Below, one piece after another: positions 12,291 through 24,856 of a stretch of 64,000 nt of DNA. The position numbers were made by a program, and so were the translations under genes. Position 1 is the first letter of the stretch. The number at the start of each line of letters is the position of its first letter. The notes under the pieces were generated by a model that saw nothing but the letters and a program-made list of their open reading frames with translations, was not told the origin of the DNA and ran no database searches. Origin of the DNA: Melastoma dodecandrum (lineage: Eukaryota > Streptophyta > Magnoliopsida > Myrtales > Melastomataceae); the NCBI GenBank assembly GCA_029817715.1, contig JARUPY010000605.1:2232001-2296000 (forward strand), in the 5' to 3' direction.

Positions 12291-12339
12291 CGCGTTAACG
12301 TGACTAACAAGGTAGCAAATGCGCAATCCTCTTAAGGAA

Positions 12340-12580
12340 AACGACTTCGTGGCGTACCCCACGCGAGCACGTAGCGGACCCTACGCAAGCGAACAGCAAC
12401 CCCTGTTCAAGGATGGATTTTCCCTCCGGCGGCTCCACACGACCTGCACGATCTCCTCGAGATAGCGACTATGTGGCGTACCCCACACAAGCATGTAGCA
12501 TACCCTACGCAAGCACGCAGCAAACCCTGCGCAAGCACGTGGCAAACCCCACGCAAGCAGACGGCAGCCTCCGTCCTTGG
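12340..12580. repeat. Short tandem array with ACGCAAGCACG core
   Basis: Roughly 25-base diverged units with the core ACGCAAGCACGTAGC followed by a C/A-rich spacer, about eight copies. It lies inside the solo LTR beside the larger minisatellite and gives artificial repetitive frames. Confidence 0.65.
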
Positions 12581-12939
12581 TTCATGCACACAGAGCCCTA
12601 CACAACAGAAGCTGGTCAGTCCCTCACCTTCTGTGCTCCCGATGTTCAGCCCTTCTCTCCGGCCCGCTGCACGTTGCCCACGTACACACGCTTCCAACAA
12701 CGTCTCCTGCAGCTTCCAGCCGAGTCCCTCGAGCCCCCGAGTCACTCTCCCAGAAGGTTTCACCGACGATGCAGCCTTCCGTTGCTAGTGCTCCTCGTGT
12801 GACTAACTCAAAACGAATGAAAGAATGAGAGAACTAAAGAAATTAAAACAAATGAAGCTCACGCTCTCTCTGGACAGAATGGGATGGATGGATTCGTTGT
12901 ATTGTTATTGAAGTATATTACATGGGAGAGAGGGCGTGG

Positions 12940-12948
12940 CTATTTATA
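12940..12948 (-). promoter_or_regulatory. TATA box of the solo LTR
   Basis: TATAAATAG on the minus strand, in the orientation of the solo LTR. Downstream sequence is CA-rich leader-like DNA. A transcript from here would run through the minisatellite towards the pseudogene's remaining exons. Confidence 0.5.
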
Positions 12949-13712
12949 CATAAAAGCTAAGAAGAAAACTTAAATGGGAAAAGATAAAAACGAAATCTGC
13001 AAAACAAGAAATTAAAAGTTAGTTTACAAAATAAACAGAATGATATACACGTGCAAGCATTCAGAAAATAAATCAGAATAAGGTCATGATATATTTTCCA
13101 TGAATAGTGCACCACAGAAGGTATCGCATAAGGTTCTGCTTGATAACCTTCTACAGGTGGAAACAATCGTTGATTTGTTTCCAAATGACTTGAAGTCAAT
13201 TCCATCCTGATAAAAACACACGTAAGAGTGTATCTGGACAGGTGGTGGTGATTTGCAATCAAATAATGTTCGTATATTGATCAAGTAAGCTTACAGAAGC
13301 CTGTAGACCAAATAATAGAACCTTTCCATATATAGAAGATACATTTCCTTCTACAAGAAATATTATCTCCAATATGATTATTTGAAAATCAAATCATGGT
13401 AATCTGATTAGACGAATATCTTAATCAGATAATATATATTTCGTAATTAAATAATTGATAACTAATCATTTAATTACAAGAATAATTCTTACATAAAGCC
13501 CTTAACATAAGAAGCTTCTGTAGAATAGAATGTTCGACCTTCTGTAGTACAGAGGGTCAGGCTCATCATCAAAGCCAAGAATGTTCGACCTTCTGTGGCA
13601 CAGAGGTCTGGCTCATCATCAAAACCTTTTCCAACAGATAGTTGTAACAGAAAAAAGTCGTCCAGTTCAAAGCAATGGTTCCGCCATCAGAAGCATGAAA
13701 TATTTGCTTGCA

Positions 13713-14803
13713 CAGGGAAAAAGAACTCAGAAACAAACATCATCAATCCGGACATCCAGAAAAAACATCTCCCGCATACTCAGCATACATAGTGAAGAAT
13801 AGATGTCCAAGAAATATGGGAATCATCACCACCTCCTTCGTTAGCTAACAGGGGGAGGATTCCAACAGAAATTGAGAGGTACACCTTCTGGATATGAGGG
13901 CTCGACAGCCACTGCAGTCGCCAGGTAAACCGAAAAGGAAATGAAGAAGAAGCTGTGAATCAAAACTCTTACTGCCTGATCAGATACCCTCCCACCAAAA
14001 TATAAATAAAGGAGGTGATCTGGAAATGTCCGACCAGATCGTTTTCCTAGCTATATATTTACAAGGCATCCACATGAAAATCATCACCGAGTGCTTATTT
14101 ACTTGGTTTGTTTCAAATGTTAGACTCTTATATATGTTAAAGGTGGCATTAGATTGTTATGGTCTGGGAATATGCTGTTGGGAGAAGATTTATTTGTTCC
14201 GAAATAATATTACGGGGAAATATTTCACGAAATATGCTGTCAATTTTCAAAATTCATTAAACAATTACTTTTATTTGATCTAGGAACACCAATTTTTCTA
14301 AATTATTCATCTATTTCTTTTTACGTTGAGATATTTTGTGAAATATTTTTCAATTCCGAAAAGTTATTTTTGGAAGATAATTGATCGAGTTAACGAAAAT
14401 TAGAAGAAACTCAGGGGTCATTTTTAAAATATTAACACCAGTCTAGTTAGTATGGACCGAGGGATATTTGTTCCTCTTCCACAAACCATTGAACTACTTC
14501 ACGGTCGTGAAGCTCGAAATGGGCTGCTGCCGGGCGTGCGCTGTCTCGATTCTTTACGTGGTGCCGACTGACTGAGGATCGTAAATTGTCTATCGGAATG
14601 AGTGCGGATGGCATTCATGAAGGCCCACTTGTTCAGGCCCATTTATCAGGTCCCTTTGAGCCCATCGCTAATATGGGCCGGATCCGACCCGTTTACCAGG
14701 CTGGGTGTTGGCGTTCAATCCGGAACTCGAGCTTTTCAGCTGGAGGGGAAGGCGGCCACGGACGGTGGATTGAGCTTTAGCGGTTGATCGGGCTGACACT
14801 GCC
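13713..14803. other. Intergenic region upstream of ARC3
   Basis: AT-rich DNA to about 14450, then a more GC-rich 350 bases before the ARC3 start, presumably its promoter and leader. No clear TATA box was found. Short frames here show no recognisable family. Confidence 0.5.
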
Positions 14804-17800
14804 ATGGCGCTCTCCGTCGTCTCCTATGGCGGCGTGACGCTCTCCATTGAGCTTCGCTGCGAAGCTCCTCCGAGGAGCTTCGGCAATCGGAAGTTACGGG
14901 GCGGAAGGTTGGAGTTCGGTCGAGGCGGAGATTGGCCCCGCGCTGCGGCGGCGAAGGCGAGTTACGATGGAGAAGGTGGTCATGTGGAGGTCATTGGCGT
15001 TGGGGGCCGGAAGGACGCCGTCCTCGATTTCTGCCTTGAGTCTCCTTACAAGTCTCCCGCCCTTCGTCTCTGGTATTCGTTGATTAGAGCTTTAAGAGTT
15101 CGGAAAGTAACTTTTACGGGAGATGCGTTGCATTCGCGGGATGGGATTGAAGTACGGGAATCGGTTGCTTCTATTTAGAATTACTTATGCTCGGACTTGG
15201 GATAAGTAGCCGATATTCTGTAGCTGTAAATTTTATTAGCTGAATTGATCACGCTTATTCCGAATTCCTCCACTAGTTGTTTGCTTTGACAGTGCAGTTA
15301 CTGATTGGAGACGAGTATTTGTGCAGGACAGCTGTTACCACGGAATCGACCAAATTGCAGCTACAGAGGAGGCTACTCGAGAAAGGTACCCCTTTCGTTA
15401 AAATTTGTTTAAAAAAAGTTGTTTTCATCATCCTCTGTGTAATTAGACTCTTTGTGTTCTGATCAAGGATGGTTGTTGCTTGAAGGGGAATGTATTTTTA
15501 GGGTTCAGTTGCAACTCTTCTATGGTTATTTCTTTTTCTCCCCTTTCAAGCATATGACCTTCTCGGAGTTTGAGAACTTTAGCAGGAGTTTTGTTTGCTA
15601 AGAATATTTTGGAAGTCCTCTTGATTTACCGCTTGGTGTAATCTACCTCAATTCTAATAAAGTGGCGTTGGGAGAGTAATCACTCATGAAGAATTATTTT
15701 CTCATGATGTCAGCCTATTAATTTTCCATCAAATGTTTTTCTGGTTGCAGATTTTGTCACAGATGTCATCGATCCTCCAAGCCTGCTGCAGTCGTCTCCG
15801 CAGGCTATAATAATAGTTTGTACATCTCTCTCTTGGATTGTTTGAGATAATCCTGTATTTTCTTCGTAGGCTATAATAATAGTCTGAGAATGACAGAAAT
15901 CACGGGTCCATTCTCTCCTTTTGATGTAGCAATGTCCATATCATTCTCGATTATGTCTAGAAATTGGATGAGACTGCTCAAATGTCACATTGTAGCTGAC
16001 ATATTTTAAAAATTGAAACTATTATAGGAAAAGAATCATTAAATACACGATCAGGGCTATCTCCTTTGCCCCTCGCCATCCTATCCTTCATGAAAAAACT
16101 AACACGAACAAAAATTCTCCCCGTGTTAACGGGTGTCTTTTTTCATGGAAAACATTCTAAAGGCGAAATTTTATTTTGTGTTAAACATTTTTCATATTTG
16201 CTAGAAACATGGGAATGATGCTGCAATCTGCAGGCTATGGCTCGGATCAGACTTCTGTTCAGCAATGAATTGTTCACTAATAGCTTGTTCGGCTTCTTTG
16301 ATAGGTGGCCACTGCAGGTTATGGCTTGGATCAGACTTATGTGGTTGATTTTCTCAGAGGAGCCCGATCTCCATGTACCCTAATTGTTGCAATAGTATTG
16401 AAGCCCTTTCCTTTTGAAGGCCAGAGGCGACAGAATGAGGTAACATCCTTGCTAGTTGAGTTATCCATGTTCCGGTCTTTTGAATAAATTTATAAGATGC
16501 AAACACGAAGCAGCTGTACAGAGATGAAAACCATTTAATCATTGTCGATTTGTGCCTGGGTGGGGTGGGATTAATGGTACAGGCAATTCAGGATATGAAT
16601 GTAGTATTATCCGAACCATTTGGAATCGGAATTTCTAAATGGAATTATGTGGTACTCTGATTGATTCAATTCGGCTGTGCAAATTAAATAATCAAGAAAA
16701 GTTAAAAAAATTTCAATGCCCATTCAAATTTGTTCAGGTTTTGTTACAGTTTTTCTTGACAGCCCTAGTTGCCCTTCTTGCTTAGTAACATTTATTGCTT
16801 ATGTTTTTTTTCTCTCTTCAGGTCAAATTTTTAGTTGAAAACATTCGAGAATATGTAGACTTCTGTATCGGTGAGTGGTTTATCCATACTTGAACCACCT
16901 TCTGAAATATGTAGTTTCTACTTTTGAATTATCTAAGGTCATATAAATCACATGTTAGTAATGTCTTCATACTTGAGGTAAGATTTACCCTGTTAGGATG
17001 AAATAAGATGGTAGCTTCGTCTTCTTCGTTATGTTTCAATTTTTATCTAGTCCTTTTTCTCAGAGTGTTCACTCGGAGATTGTGAAGACATGATTGGACG
17101 AATACATAAACTACCATTACTTTTTGTGTTGTCTTAATGATATACCAAGAAAATACACGTTGTGTTGCTTTATCTGCTTCTCTCTTCAGCCACATCTTCC
17201 TCTTCTATATAGAATAAAGAGAGGGATCTAAGCAAGAAATCCTTCACTCTGCAGATATTGACACAAACTTACTTCTAAAGGACGCGATAGTTACCCTGGA
17301 CGAGGCTCTGAAGACTGCGAATAATGCAGTCTTATTGGCTATAAATGCTGTTGCTGTTCTAACATCTTCTGTATGTATCACTGTTCCTTCCCCCAATTGA
17401 AAGAACAAACTATTGTTATCTTTTGTACATGTGCAAAGGAGGCCATGTTATTGATTTTTGTTGTATATATATTGATATTCTTCCTTACCTCAGGAGAAGA
17501 AGAGAAAGCTTTTCAACTTGAAGCAAAATAAGATGAATGAAGTTGATGTTACAGATGTTATTGATGTGAGTTCTATATGTGTTATTATCTAAAAAACCAA
17601 TCATCATAAGTTTTTGCATATTAAATTAGATATTATCTGTCATTTGGACTCGGCCTTGTGAGATTTGCACTCATCTAATTGGATGGTGTCAATTCCACAC
17701 CATTTTCATAATTTTGCTTCACAAGAAGATTGAACCGCTGCTCGTCACAGGCATTGAGGAAATACAAAGAAGGAAAGATAGGATTTGGAGCTGGATTTGA

Positions 17801-20704
17801 TGTCAAGACTTCAGTTCTTCAGGCACTGTCTGAATGCCCATTTCTTGGTTTGGGTGGAAAGGTAAATTTGTTAATTCCATTAGAGATGATCAAGTGAAGC
17901 TTATGTTGCAGTTTGTGCTTGATTTCTTTTAAAGTAAATAACTTTTCGAAGAGAAATGTTTTTCTAATGATTAAAGATGTATACTATGTTGGACGTATTA
18001 TGATTGATTCGTTGGCTTGCTTACTATTTGTTGCTTGTCTGTGCAGGATTTCAATAGCACAGCAGTGTGTATTTTAACAATTTTCAGTGCTGATCAGATA
18101 GATGTAAACGTATTCTTGGAAGCATTTCGTGAATATTCCAAATATGGAGGGGAAGTTATTGTTTCGTCATTGCATGATTCCAGTATGGAGGCTGGTTTGC
18201 TCCTTACAACAATTATCACTGTTGGGTACGCCATCGAAATATTATGATAAAGTGAAGTACCTTTGTTGTAGTATGTTGAATTTGTATACTTCTCTCATAT
18301 GGACTAATTTACTTGACTGGCTTTGTTTCGTATGAACTAGGTTCTCATCGTTCTTGTTGTTTGTTAGAAAGTGGCTCCTCATTGTTCTTATTAAATTAGG
18401 AGGATACTTATAGTTAACATCGTGATGGACAGATATCTAAGAGAGAACCCCAAGGAAGAAGGCATTTTGTCCAGGCTTGTCCAAAGCATTCCCTCCTTGT
18501 TTAATCTCTGGGGAAAGCATAATCCTCCAAAAAGTCCTATGTCAGAAGGAAGTTCACCTGGGCCTGTTGGTCCAATGGATGCCGTAGAACAACGGGGAAT
18601 GACGGAAGGGTGTGGTTCTTATTCTGTGAAAATTAATAAAGCTGGTGCACCACATTCTCGAGTTCCAGAAGCAAACTTTAACACGGAGTTTAATGGAGCT
18701 CATTTTTCCAGGTCAGTTGGAATGTTTCTGAAATTGGCTCATCCTCAGCAACTTTTTGTTTGGATTCTATGTCATACTAAACTGTTTCTGCTTTTGATGC
18801 AGTTATGAGGAAGGTGCAGTTGAGTTTCTGGAGAACGCCGAACGATTTGGTTTACATGTCCAATCTCCTGAAGGTTTGATCATCATGCCAATCATTTGAA
18901 TCATAATGTCTAACAGCTGTTGAATTTTCAAGCTGTCCTGTTTTCCACCTGTAAGCCTAAGATATCAGAAATTTGATGGAAAGTGAAGAGATCACAGCTG
19001 ACTATCGATCTGGTCATTCTGTAACATCCAGGAAATCCTGCTTTCCAAAGAGAACAACTTAAAAGCTGGAATTACGGACCTGGGTATGAAGATGCGCAGG
19101 TTTGGGCAAGAGAAAGGAGAAGCGAGTCTTCTGCTCCTCTAATTGCCAGCCTCAGCATGTTTCAGCTTCCAGTTGGCGTGAAGCATTCAGGAGAGCCGAG
19201 AGACAGCATACACAATGCAAATTCAAGACAAAATGGAATGGGGGAAAATGATGATCTTGTGAAGGCAGAACTACTCACTGACAAAAGCCATTCTTCTGCT
19301 GACTTGGGCTTGGGCGCATTACAGAGTTTCTACAATGCTGCCTCAACACCGTTAGAGGACAAGTGTCTGGATATTTCTAAAAAGCAAGGAAATGTCTCAG
19401 CTCGTGCAGCATCAATGCTGGTAAAATCTTTTATCCTTGTACAAGCTTAACATCTTTGGTTTTGGATTCCGAATAATCCAACTTCAAAAAGCGATATTCT
19501 CCCCCCCCCCCCCCCCCCACCCCAACATATATATGGAATATTTTAAGTGAACATCTTCATTATTAGCGGGATCCGGGTTGACTGATATTTTAATCTTCTG
19601 ACTGATATTTTATATACGAGTTGACTGAAGGTACCAAGAGCCTGAATGTTGGATTTACGTTTTACTAATTATTACCAAAAAAAAAATTGTCTAGGATGCT
19701 GAAAGGAGCAATCCAAGAACATGGAATCCTGTCATTGAGATGGAATACAGAGGTTGTATCTACAAGGGCCGATGTCATGGTGGTCTCCCTGAAGGAAAGG
19801 TGCAGCATAAGAAAGATCATAGAAAATCTCCTCGGAATTTCATCTAAGTTTTTCTTAAGGTACCTTATCTCTGTGAAATCCAGAGACTATTCATACCTTG
19901 TTATCGACTTTCTACTTCCAGGGGCGGCTAGTCCTAAGAGATGGAAGCATATACGATGGTATGTGGCATAATGGTAAGAGGTCAGGATCTGGTACATACT
20001 ACTTCAGCAATGGGGATGTGTTCCAGGGTTCATGGAGGGATGATGTCATGCATGGCAAGGTTCAGCAATTTCTTTAAATTTCGTTCCTTTTCATTTCGGG
20101 ATTCTTCAGTTTGAAGCTTCCAGAGTTCCTAATTCTGTTGATGCAATGGATTATATGTAGTTGGAGATATATCCAGGAGATGCTCCATTTGATCATATAC
20201 CACCCACCCATTTGGCTAGTTTATTGTTCTTATGCTCAATACATTCCTCAGGGATGGTTCTACTTTCACACCGGTGATCGATGGTTTGCAAATTTTTGGA
20301 AAGGAAAAGCCAACGGCGAGGGTCGGTTTTACACCAAGTCCGGGGATGTATGTACCGGTGATTTTAAAGATGGATGGAGGCAAGGCGATTTCCTTTGTGT
20401 CGGGGTAGACGGTCAAAGGTGCATCATACTTGCTTTCAACTGGTGGATTATTTTGATCGTCTATCTGCCCTCCCACCTGATTGCTGGCTATTTGTCTTGC
20501 TTGATAATTATGTTGATAGATGCTGCATTCGGTCGCAATCCACTTTCTGGAGCTATAACAATTGTCAAGTAAAAATGTGGTAGACTTACCTGATACTTGT
20601 AACCCTTTTTTCACTCAACGTACAGGTTCTTGGAGATCTGGGACCAAGGCAGACTCGTAAGTCGGCATCAAATAACTCCGACTTTGGATGGAAAGCCTGA
20701 GTAA
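14804..20704 (+). CDS. ARC3: ARC3, FtsZ-like/MORN plastid-division protein
   Basis: Sixteen exons joined by GT-AG borders: 14804-15072, 15327-15385, 15751-15815, 16305-16439, 16822-16870, 17255-17370, 17494-17565, 17751-17861, 18047-18225, 18400-18711, 18803-18873, 19032-19420, 19695-19799, 19922-20059, 20252-20418, 20626-20704. They total 2,316 bases, 771 aa, with phases agreeing throughout; Arabidopsis ARC3 is of similar length. The N-terminus looks like a plastid transit peptide. Residues about 60-360 form an FtsZ-like fold (VEVIGVGGRKDAVLDFCL, VATAGYGLDQTYVVDF, LKPFPFEGQRRQNE) whose GTP-loop glycines are degenerate. A linker follows, then about five MORN repeats (630-745, e.g. YDGMWHNGKRSGSG and GDFKDGWRQG). 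ARC3 works inside the chloroplast stroma and limits FtsZ-ring placement. The exon 10 acceptor is the least certain border. Intron 12 contains an 18-base poly-C run (19501-19518). Confidence 0.93.
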
Positions 20705-22202
20705 GCTTCTTCTGATGAGATGGCCGGCACATCCATGTGCTGTGTACAATATAGTGCATGGTATGGTCCGTAAGCACTTCGGAGCTGGATGTAAAATCCT
20801 CAAAGTTTTGACAGCATCTCACTGAAGAAAGGAAGAGCTATTCAAGAATATATTCCAGGTATGATGACCAGTGACCTCTCTGTCATTGGGTCCACCCGTA
20901 TCCGAGAACAGCATCTAGCTGCAATCCTTGACCTAGAAGATGTGAGTTCAGCTGAAGATGTGCTCGCCATAGAAATTCGTTTCGAGGGGGCTGTCACTCC
21001 CCTGTCCTTATCATCCTTTTGTAAGTTTGCCAGATTTATTCCTCGGACTCCCTGTGCGTCTGCTCCATGTACAACTTTTACTACTATAGGGGTCTTATTT
21101 TTCTTCTAAAAAATAGAGTTTGATCATTTCAATTTTTAAGGAACATGTGTTATGAAAAAAATCAATGTATAGTATTCTATTTTACTAAATATTTATTTTC
21201 GCGAATGTAACAAACATCAATGTTAATTACATAGTTATCATTTGAGGTCGGGATTTGTATTTGATTCCTCGTCAGTAGGTGACACAATCATTGGGAATAA
21301 AACAATGGCTCGAAAAAATTCTGGCATCTTCCATATGCATATGCTCTCTCTCAACTCCTCCCCATCACGATCACAAGATGACTAACGTGGCCCCATCTGC
21401 TTGTGATAAGATCAAATGAACCCCATCCCATCCCCACTATGACCCCAGAAAATCACCCATCCTAATGAGGACAACGAGGAACTAACCCCCTGATGACCTA
21501 AATTGACTCTGACTTAATCTTTTATTATAAAGAATTGTCCTCTTGAGTCTGAGTGCGTGTCTGTGGATCAGATGGATCTGTCTAAACTGCATCCCTGGTT
21601 TTAAGAAGTGGTTGGATTTCTCCTTCATGGGGTTTTTTTATCTCTTTTTTTTTTCCATTATTGTCATCAAATGATTACACCCTCGTTAATATTAATCAAT
21701 ACAAGTTTTCAAGTACTAAGACCCCATACCATGGATATACTATTAGTCTTCCCGACAGCTTAAAACTCATGATCCACTAGTCCCAATGTTGGACACAATT
21801 AATTTGGGAATTTGACAAGGATGGAAATAATGATGGGTGGATTTTGTTGTGGTATGTTTCTGTGTAAAAGTAAAATGCATTAATAAGAAAACTACTTTTT
21901 TGTGGTGTGTTCTTATTATTTATTTCTTACACCCTCACCTCAACTGCATGTCTCTGCAAATAAATCAAAATTCCTTCCCAGTATACAATAAATTCCTCCC
22001 AATCTCTCCCACCCCCGGGTTTTGATTTAATACCCACTTATAGGAAGGCAAATCAAGATCTGGGTCGGAATCATGGGATGGTAAAATCAGATAAAGTCTC
22101 GATCTTTTCTCTCCTGATGGAAGCTGATGTTACTATCTCTCTTATCCTCAAGGCTTTCTTGGTCTAGTTGGCTTGTTTTTTTAGTGGGGTGGGGTTGGAT
22201 GA
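20705..22202. other. Intergenic region between ARC3 and the RMR gene
   Basis: The first 150-200 bases are probably ARC3 3' UTR. The rest is AT-rich with no supportable frame. The last few hundred bases should hold the RMR promoter and leader. An ATG at 22199, out of frame and closed by a stop within ten codons, overlaps the RMR start. Confidence 0.5.
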
Positions 22203-24100
22203 ATGAATTCTGGGGAATTAGGTAGTTGGATGATTTGGGAAATGTGGGGCTTGCGTAAAGTTGGGGTATTGGGGGCGGTGATGTTGGTTTCATGGTTGAG
22301 TTGCTGTGGTAGGACTTCAGCCGACGTTGTCTTGATTGGCAGAAACATCTCTCTGTCCTTCACCTCTGTTGATGCTAACTTCGGTGAGTTTTTGGTCTTT
22401 TTTTTGTGTTTGTTCTCGTTAAACGGTGTGATTCATGTGATTTGATGGTGATTCTGGCTGATTGCAAGTGGCTTTTGATACTGCCTCATGGCCATTGTGC
22501 TCTTGATTTTCCTTCTCTTCCTTTCCATGATCTCTGTTACGATTGGGTCGTCAATCGGAGGGCTTGATATACCTGCAGTTCGGATGTGCTCAGAGTGTTT
22601 AGGTTACAGATGGACCATGAGTTAGGCCGACTTGGATTTTGATACTAATTTTGCCGAGGCATATTTCAGCTCCATCAGTGAAAGCTTCGGGAGAAAGAGG
22701 CATGCTTTATGTGGCAGAGCCTGTAGATGCATGCTCGCGGCTGACTAACAAGGCTCAACAGAAGTCTAACCATAGCTCTATATTCGTGCTGGTTGTTCGA
22801 GGAGGGTGTAGCTTTGAAGATAAAGTTAGGATTGGTCAAGAGGCTGGGTTCAAAGCTGTTATCGTCTACAATAACGAAATGGATGGGCCTCTAGTGGCAA
22901 GTAAGGCATCTTGTCTACTGTTTTATCACTGTGGTGCATTTTTGGATGGTTCAGATGTGTGAGTTGTTTGCCATGGACTGCAGTGTCTGGAAGCTCGGTT
23001 GGTATAAATATACACGCGGTTTTCGTTTCGAGAGCTTCAGGGGAGTTGCTCAAAAAATATGCCGGCTCCACGGATACGGAGCTGTGGATTCTCCCGAGCA
23101 ATCAGAACTCAGCTTGGTCAATCATGGCCATTTCATTTATCTCCCTACTCGCCATGTCAGCTGTTCTAGCTACTTGTTTCTTTCTTCGAAGGCATAGAAT
23201 AAGGCAGGAGCGTCCCCAAACCACTCAAGTGAGGGATTTCCATGGGATGAGTCGTCGGCTTGTCAAAGCGATGCCAAGTCTTGTGTTTACATCCATTGTA
23301 GAAGATAACTGCACATCCCAGACATGTGCGATATGCATTGAAGATTATAATGTCGGAGACAAGCTGCGTATCCTGCCTTGTTGCCATAGTAAGTTATTTG
23401 TCCTCTCTCTTTGTCACATCCAGGACATGTGCCGATTTCTGCCTGTGAATACCCTGCCCAAGGTGATAATGTTGTAGACATGATTAATACGTAACTTGGT
23501 ATTTTACTCTCTTCTGTTACAGAATTCCATGCGGCGTGTGTGGACGCATGGCTCACGTCTTGGAGAACATTCTGCCCCATGTGCAAGCGCGATGCAAGAA
23601 CTGCCACTGGAGAACCTCCAGCATCAGAAAGCACGCCTCTTCTTTCGTCGAGCCCACAATCTGTAGCTTCATCTCCAGTATTGTCCTCTTATGCCAGATC
23701 ATCGGCAGCATCTTCTCCAGCCATACAGATAACCCGAGCATCCCTTCCTCATTCAGCCTCGCATGCCTCATCTCTAGCAAGTACGTATGCCCAGCAGTCT
23801 CTTCATTCTGACCGGCAGTCTCCGTCTCTCATGAGTGTTAGTCGTAGCTCGGTCGACCTCAGAAATGCATTATCCCAGCGCTCCCAAGGATCTTCTCGTT
23901 TGGCTTCCCCGTTGTCTGTGGCTTTGGCCTACCCATCAATATCGCCCATGAACTCGCGATACATGTCCTATGTTGCCAGCCCAAGCAGTGCTTCGATGAG
24001 TTATCTTGGGCATGGCCATCGGCAGAACACATTACACCATACTGACTCAACTGTGAGTTTCTCGCCTTTTGCTTCTGCACACTCCCTACCCGAATGTTAA
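22203..24100 (+). CDS. RMR: RMR-type receptor, PA-TM-RING-H2
   Basis: Four exons (22203-22383, 22670-22900, 22984-23388, 23523-24100) with consistent phases give 464 aa. The order is signal peptide (the hydrophobic stretch after WGLRKVGVL), protease-associated luminal domain (about 60-175, with [16 protein letters not shown] and AVIVYNNE), one membrane helix (the [20 protein letters not shown] stretch), a cytosolic RING-H2 (CAICIEDY to FCPMC, C3H2C3 with all eight ligands visible) and a Ser-rich tail. RMR proteins are sorting receptors for storage-vacuole cargo in the Golgi/prevacuolar path, and the RING suggests E3 ligase activity. A later in-frame ATG at 22242, right before the signal peptide, is an equally good start (451 aa). 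A decayed copy of the tail lies at about 41.4-41.9 kb. Confidence 0.9.
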
Positions 24101-24396
24101 TGCTGACTGCTTTGTCCTTGCCCTGGGGGAAGAGGATGATCCACACCAGCTTTGTAAATTATCTCCCACTGAGCATGAGCTTTCGTTTAGTCATTTGATT
24201 GGTTGGATTTTCATCTAGGTTAGATTATAGGATAGAACTCGTGTAAATGGGTTGTGCAGTTTTGCGATGTCTCTGTGTTCGTCCTCAAACTGGGCTTTGC
24301 ATTACTATATGAGCTTGAGTTTGCTTGAGTAAACTGAACAAGGGAAAACAGGAAAACCCAGCGCGGAAAACAAATTTCATAATTACAAAAAACTCC
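24101..24396 (+). other. 3' flank of the RMR gene up to the viral junction
   Basis: Probable RMR 3' UTR and downstream host DNA. Parts (about 24240-24270 and 24310-24380) resemble the flank of the decayed RMR copy near 41660-41880. Similarity to the viral repeat starts at 24397, which marks the left edge of the pararetroviral array. Confidence 0.6.
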
Positions 24397-24502
24397 ATTT
24401 TTATACATTTTAGTAAAATTCATAACTTATTCGGTCATTTTTTACATTCTAAAAAAATGATATTACATAACTTCAATATTATTCAAAGTTTCAGAATTTT
24501 TA

Positions 24503-24508
24503 TTTATT
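24503..24508 (-). terminator. Viral poly(A) signal AATAAA, unit A
   Basis: AATAAA on the minus strand, about 1 kb downstream of the unit's TATA box and just past the small frame, close to the left edge of the array. It would end viral transcripts after passage of the polyprotein. Confidence 0.45.
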
Positions 24509-24547
24509 GAATTCTCCCTGAAATTTCAAATAAAAACATTATTCTTT

Positions 24548-24856
24548 TTAAAAAATGAAATAAATGCGCATCCGACGTTCGTCATAGGGATAGAGATACC
24601 AGTTGCGGACGGGGTCATCTGAACTGTCGTAGTTCAGGTATGCCTGGATTCTTTTGAGGATGCAGGTCTCAGTCTTTTGATGGATTAGCCTAGTCAGCCA
24701 GCGGATGTAGAAGTGGATTCTTTTCAGGTGCCTAGGACATCTCCAAGAAGGCAGGTCTCTTTCATAAGCGACAAGCCTGGTGATAAAATGGTTATGCAGC
24801 CTCCAACTTTCAGGAAAAGGTGGCCTGCACAGGCAGTGTCTCCTGGGAGGTCTCAT
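24548..24856 (-). CDS. Small basic protein of the pararetrovirus, unit A
   Basis: 102 aa from the first ATG. The frame stays open 6 codons further upstream, to a TTG at 24874. The product is rich in Arg, His and aromatic residues, and I recognise no family. It lies downstream of the viral TATA box and so in the leader or terminal redundancy of a pregenomic RNA. The matching frame in unit B has the same length and differs at only about two residues, which supports selection for coding at least until integration. Function unknown. Confidence 0.5.
   Translation of the reverse strand: MRPPRRHCLCRPPFPESWRLHNHFITRLVAYERDLPSWRCPRHLKRIHFYIRWLTRLIHQKTETCILKRIQAYLNYDSSDDPVRNWYLYPYDERRMRIYFIF

Larger units (their letters stand above)
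11220..13636 (-). mobile_element. Solo LTR inside the EMB8-like pseudogene
   Basis: On the minus strand the element starts TGTTGGAAAAGG and ends CTTAGTGTAACA, so it has TG...CA termini. It is flanked by a perfect 5-bp direct repeat GATAG (11215-11219 and 13637-13641), the expected target duplication. The CACCCCCCCTCTT stretch just inside the 3' end is common at the end of long plant LTRs. No primer site, polypurine tract or coding domain is present, so this is a recombined solo LTR of 2,417 bp. A TATA box (12940-12948) lies in the sense direction, about 690 bases from its 5' end. Unusual content: a long TTCTGT-rich minisatellite and a second short tandem array. I cannot assign the parental family beyond a long-LTR plant retrotransposon. 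Confidence 0.82.
10080..13712 (-). pseudogene. EMB8-like alpha/beta-hydrolase pseudogene
   Basis: Minus-strand exon pieces in the correct order match the embryogenesis-associated EMB8 type of alpha/beta-hydrolase. In order they are FHASDGGTIALNW (about 13660-13710), a segment with CNPWDLL (about 11060-11110), SGKLVQKSYDRALTIGLQ (about 10790-10870), then YVGNVAVPLLCISALDDPVC (about 10400-10440) leading into a LAFFEGMTGPSLW block. A final exon starts WVRAAIEYL after a proper acceptor (about 10210). Damage is clear: one-base shifts after CNPWDLL's upstream codons and after TIGLQ, in-frame stops near 10480-10530, and a deletion with frame change between WDECR and the LAFFEG block. A 2.4-kb solo LTR sits between the first and second pieces. 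The enzyme itself cannot be made. Upstream exons beyond 13712 were not recognised. Confidence 0.75.

Noticed and set aside
12407..12828. Open frames of 83-129 codons on both strands
   Set aside because: Products of a GC-rich tandem repeat inside the solo LTR; Pro/Ser/Thr-rich translations have no conserved domain.
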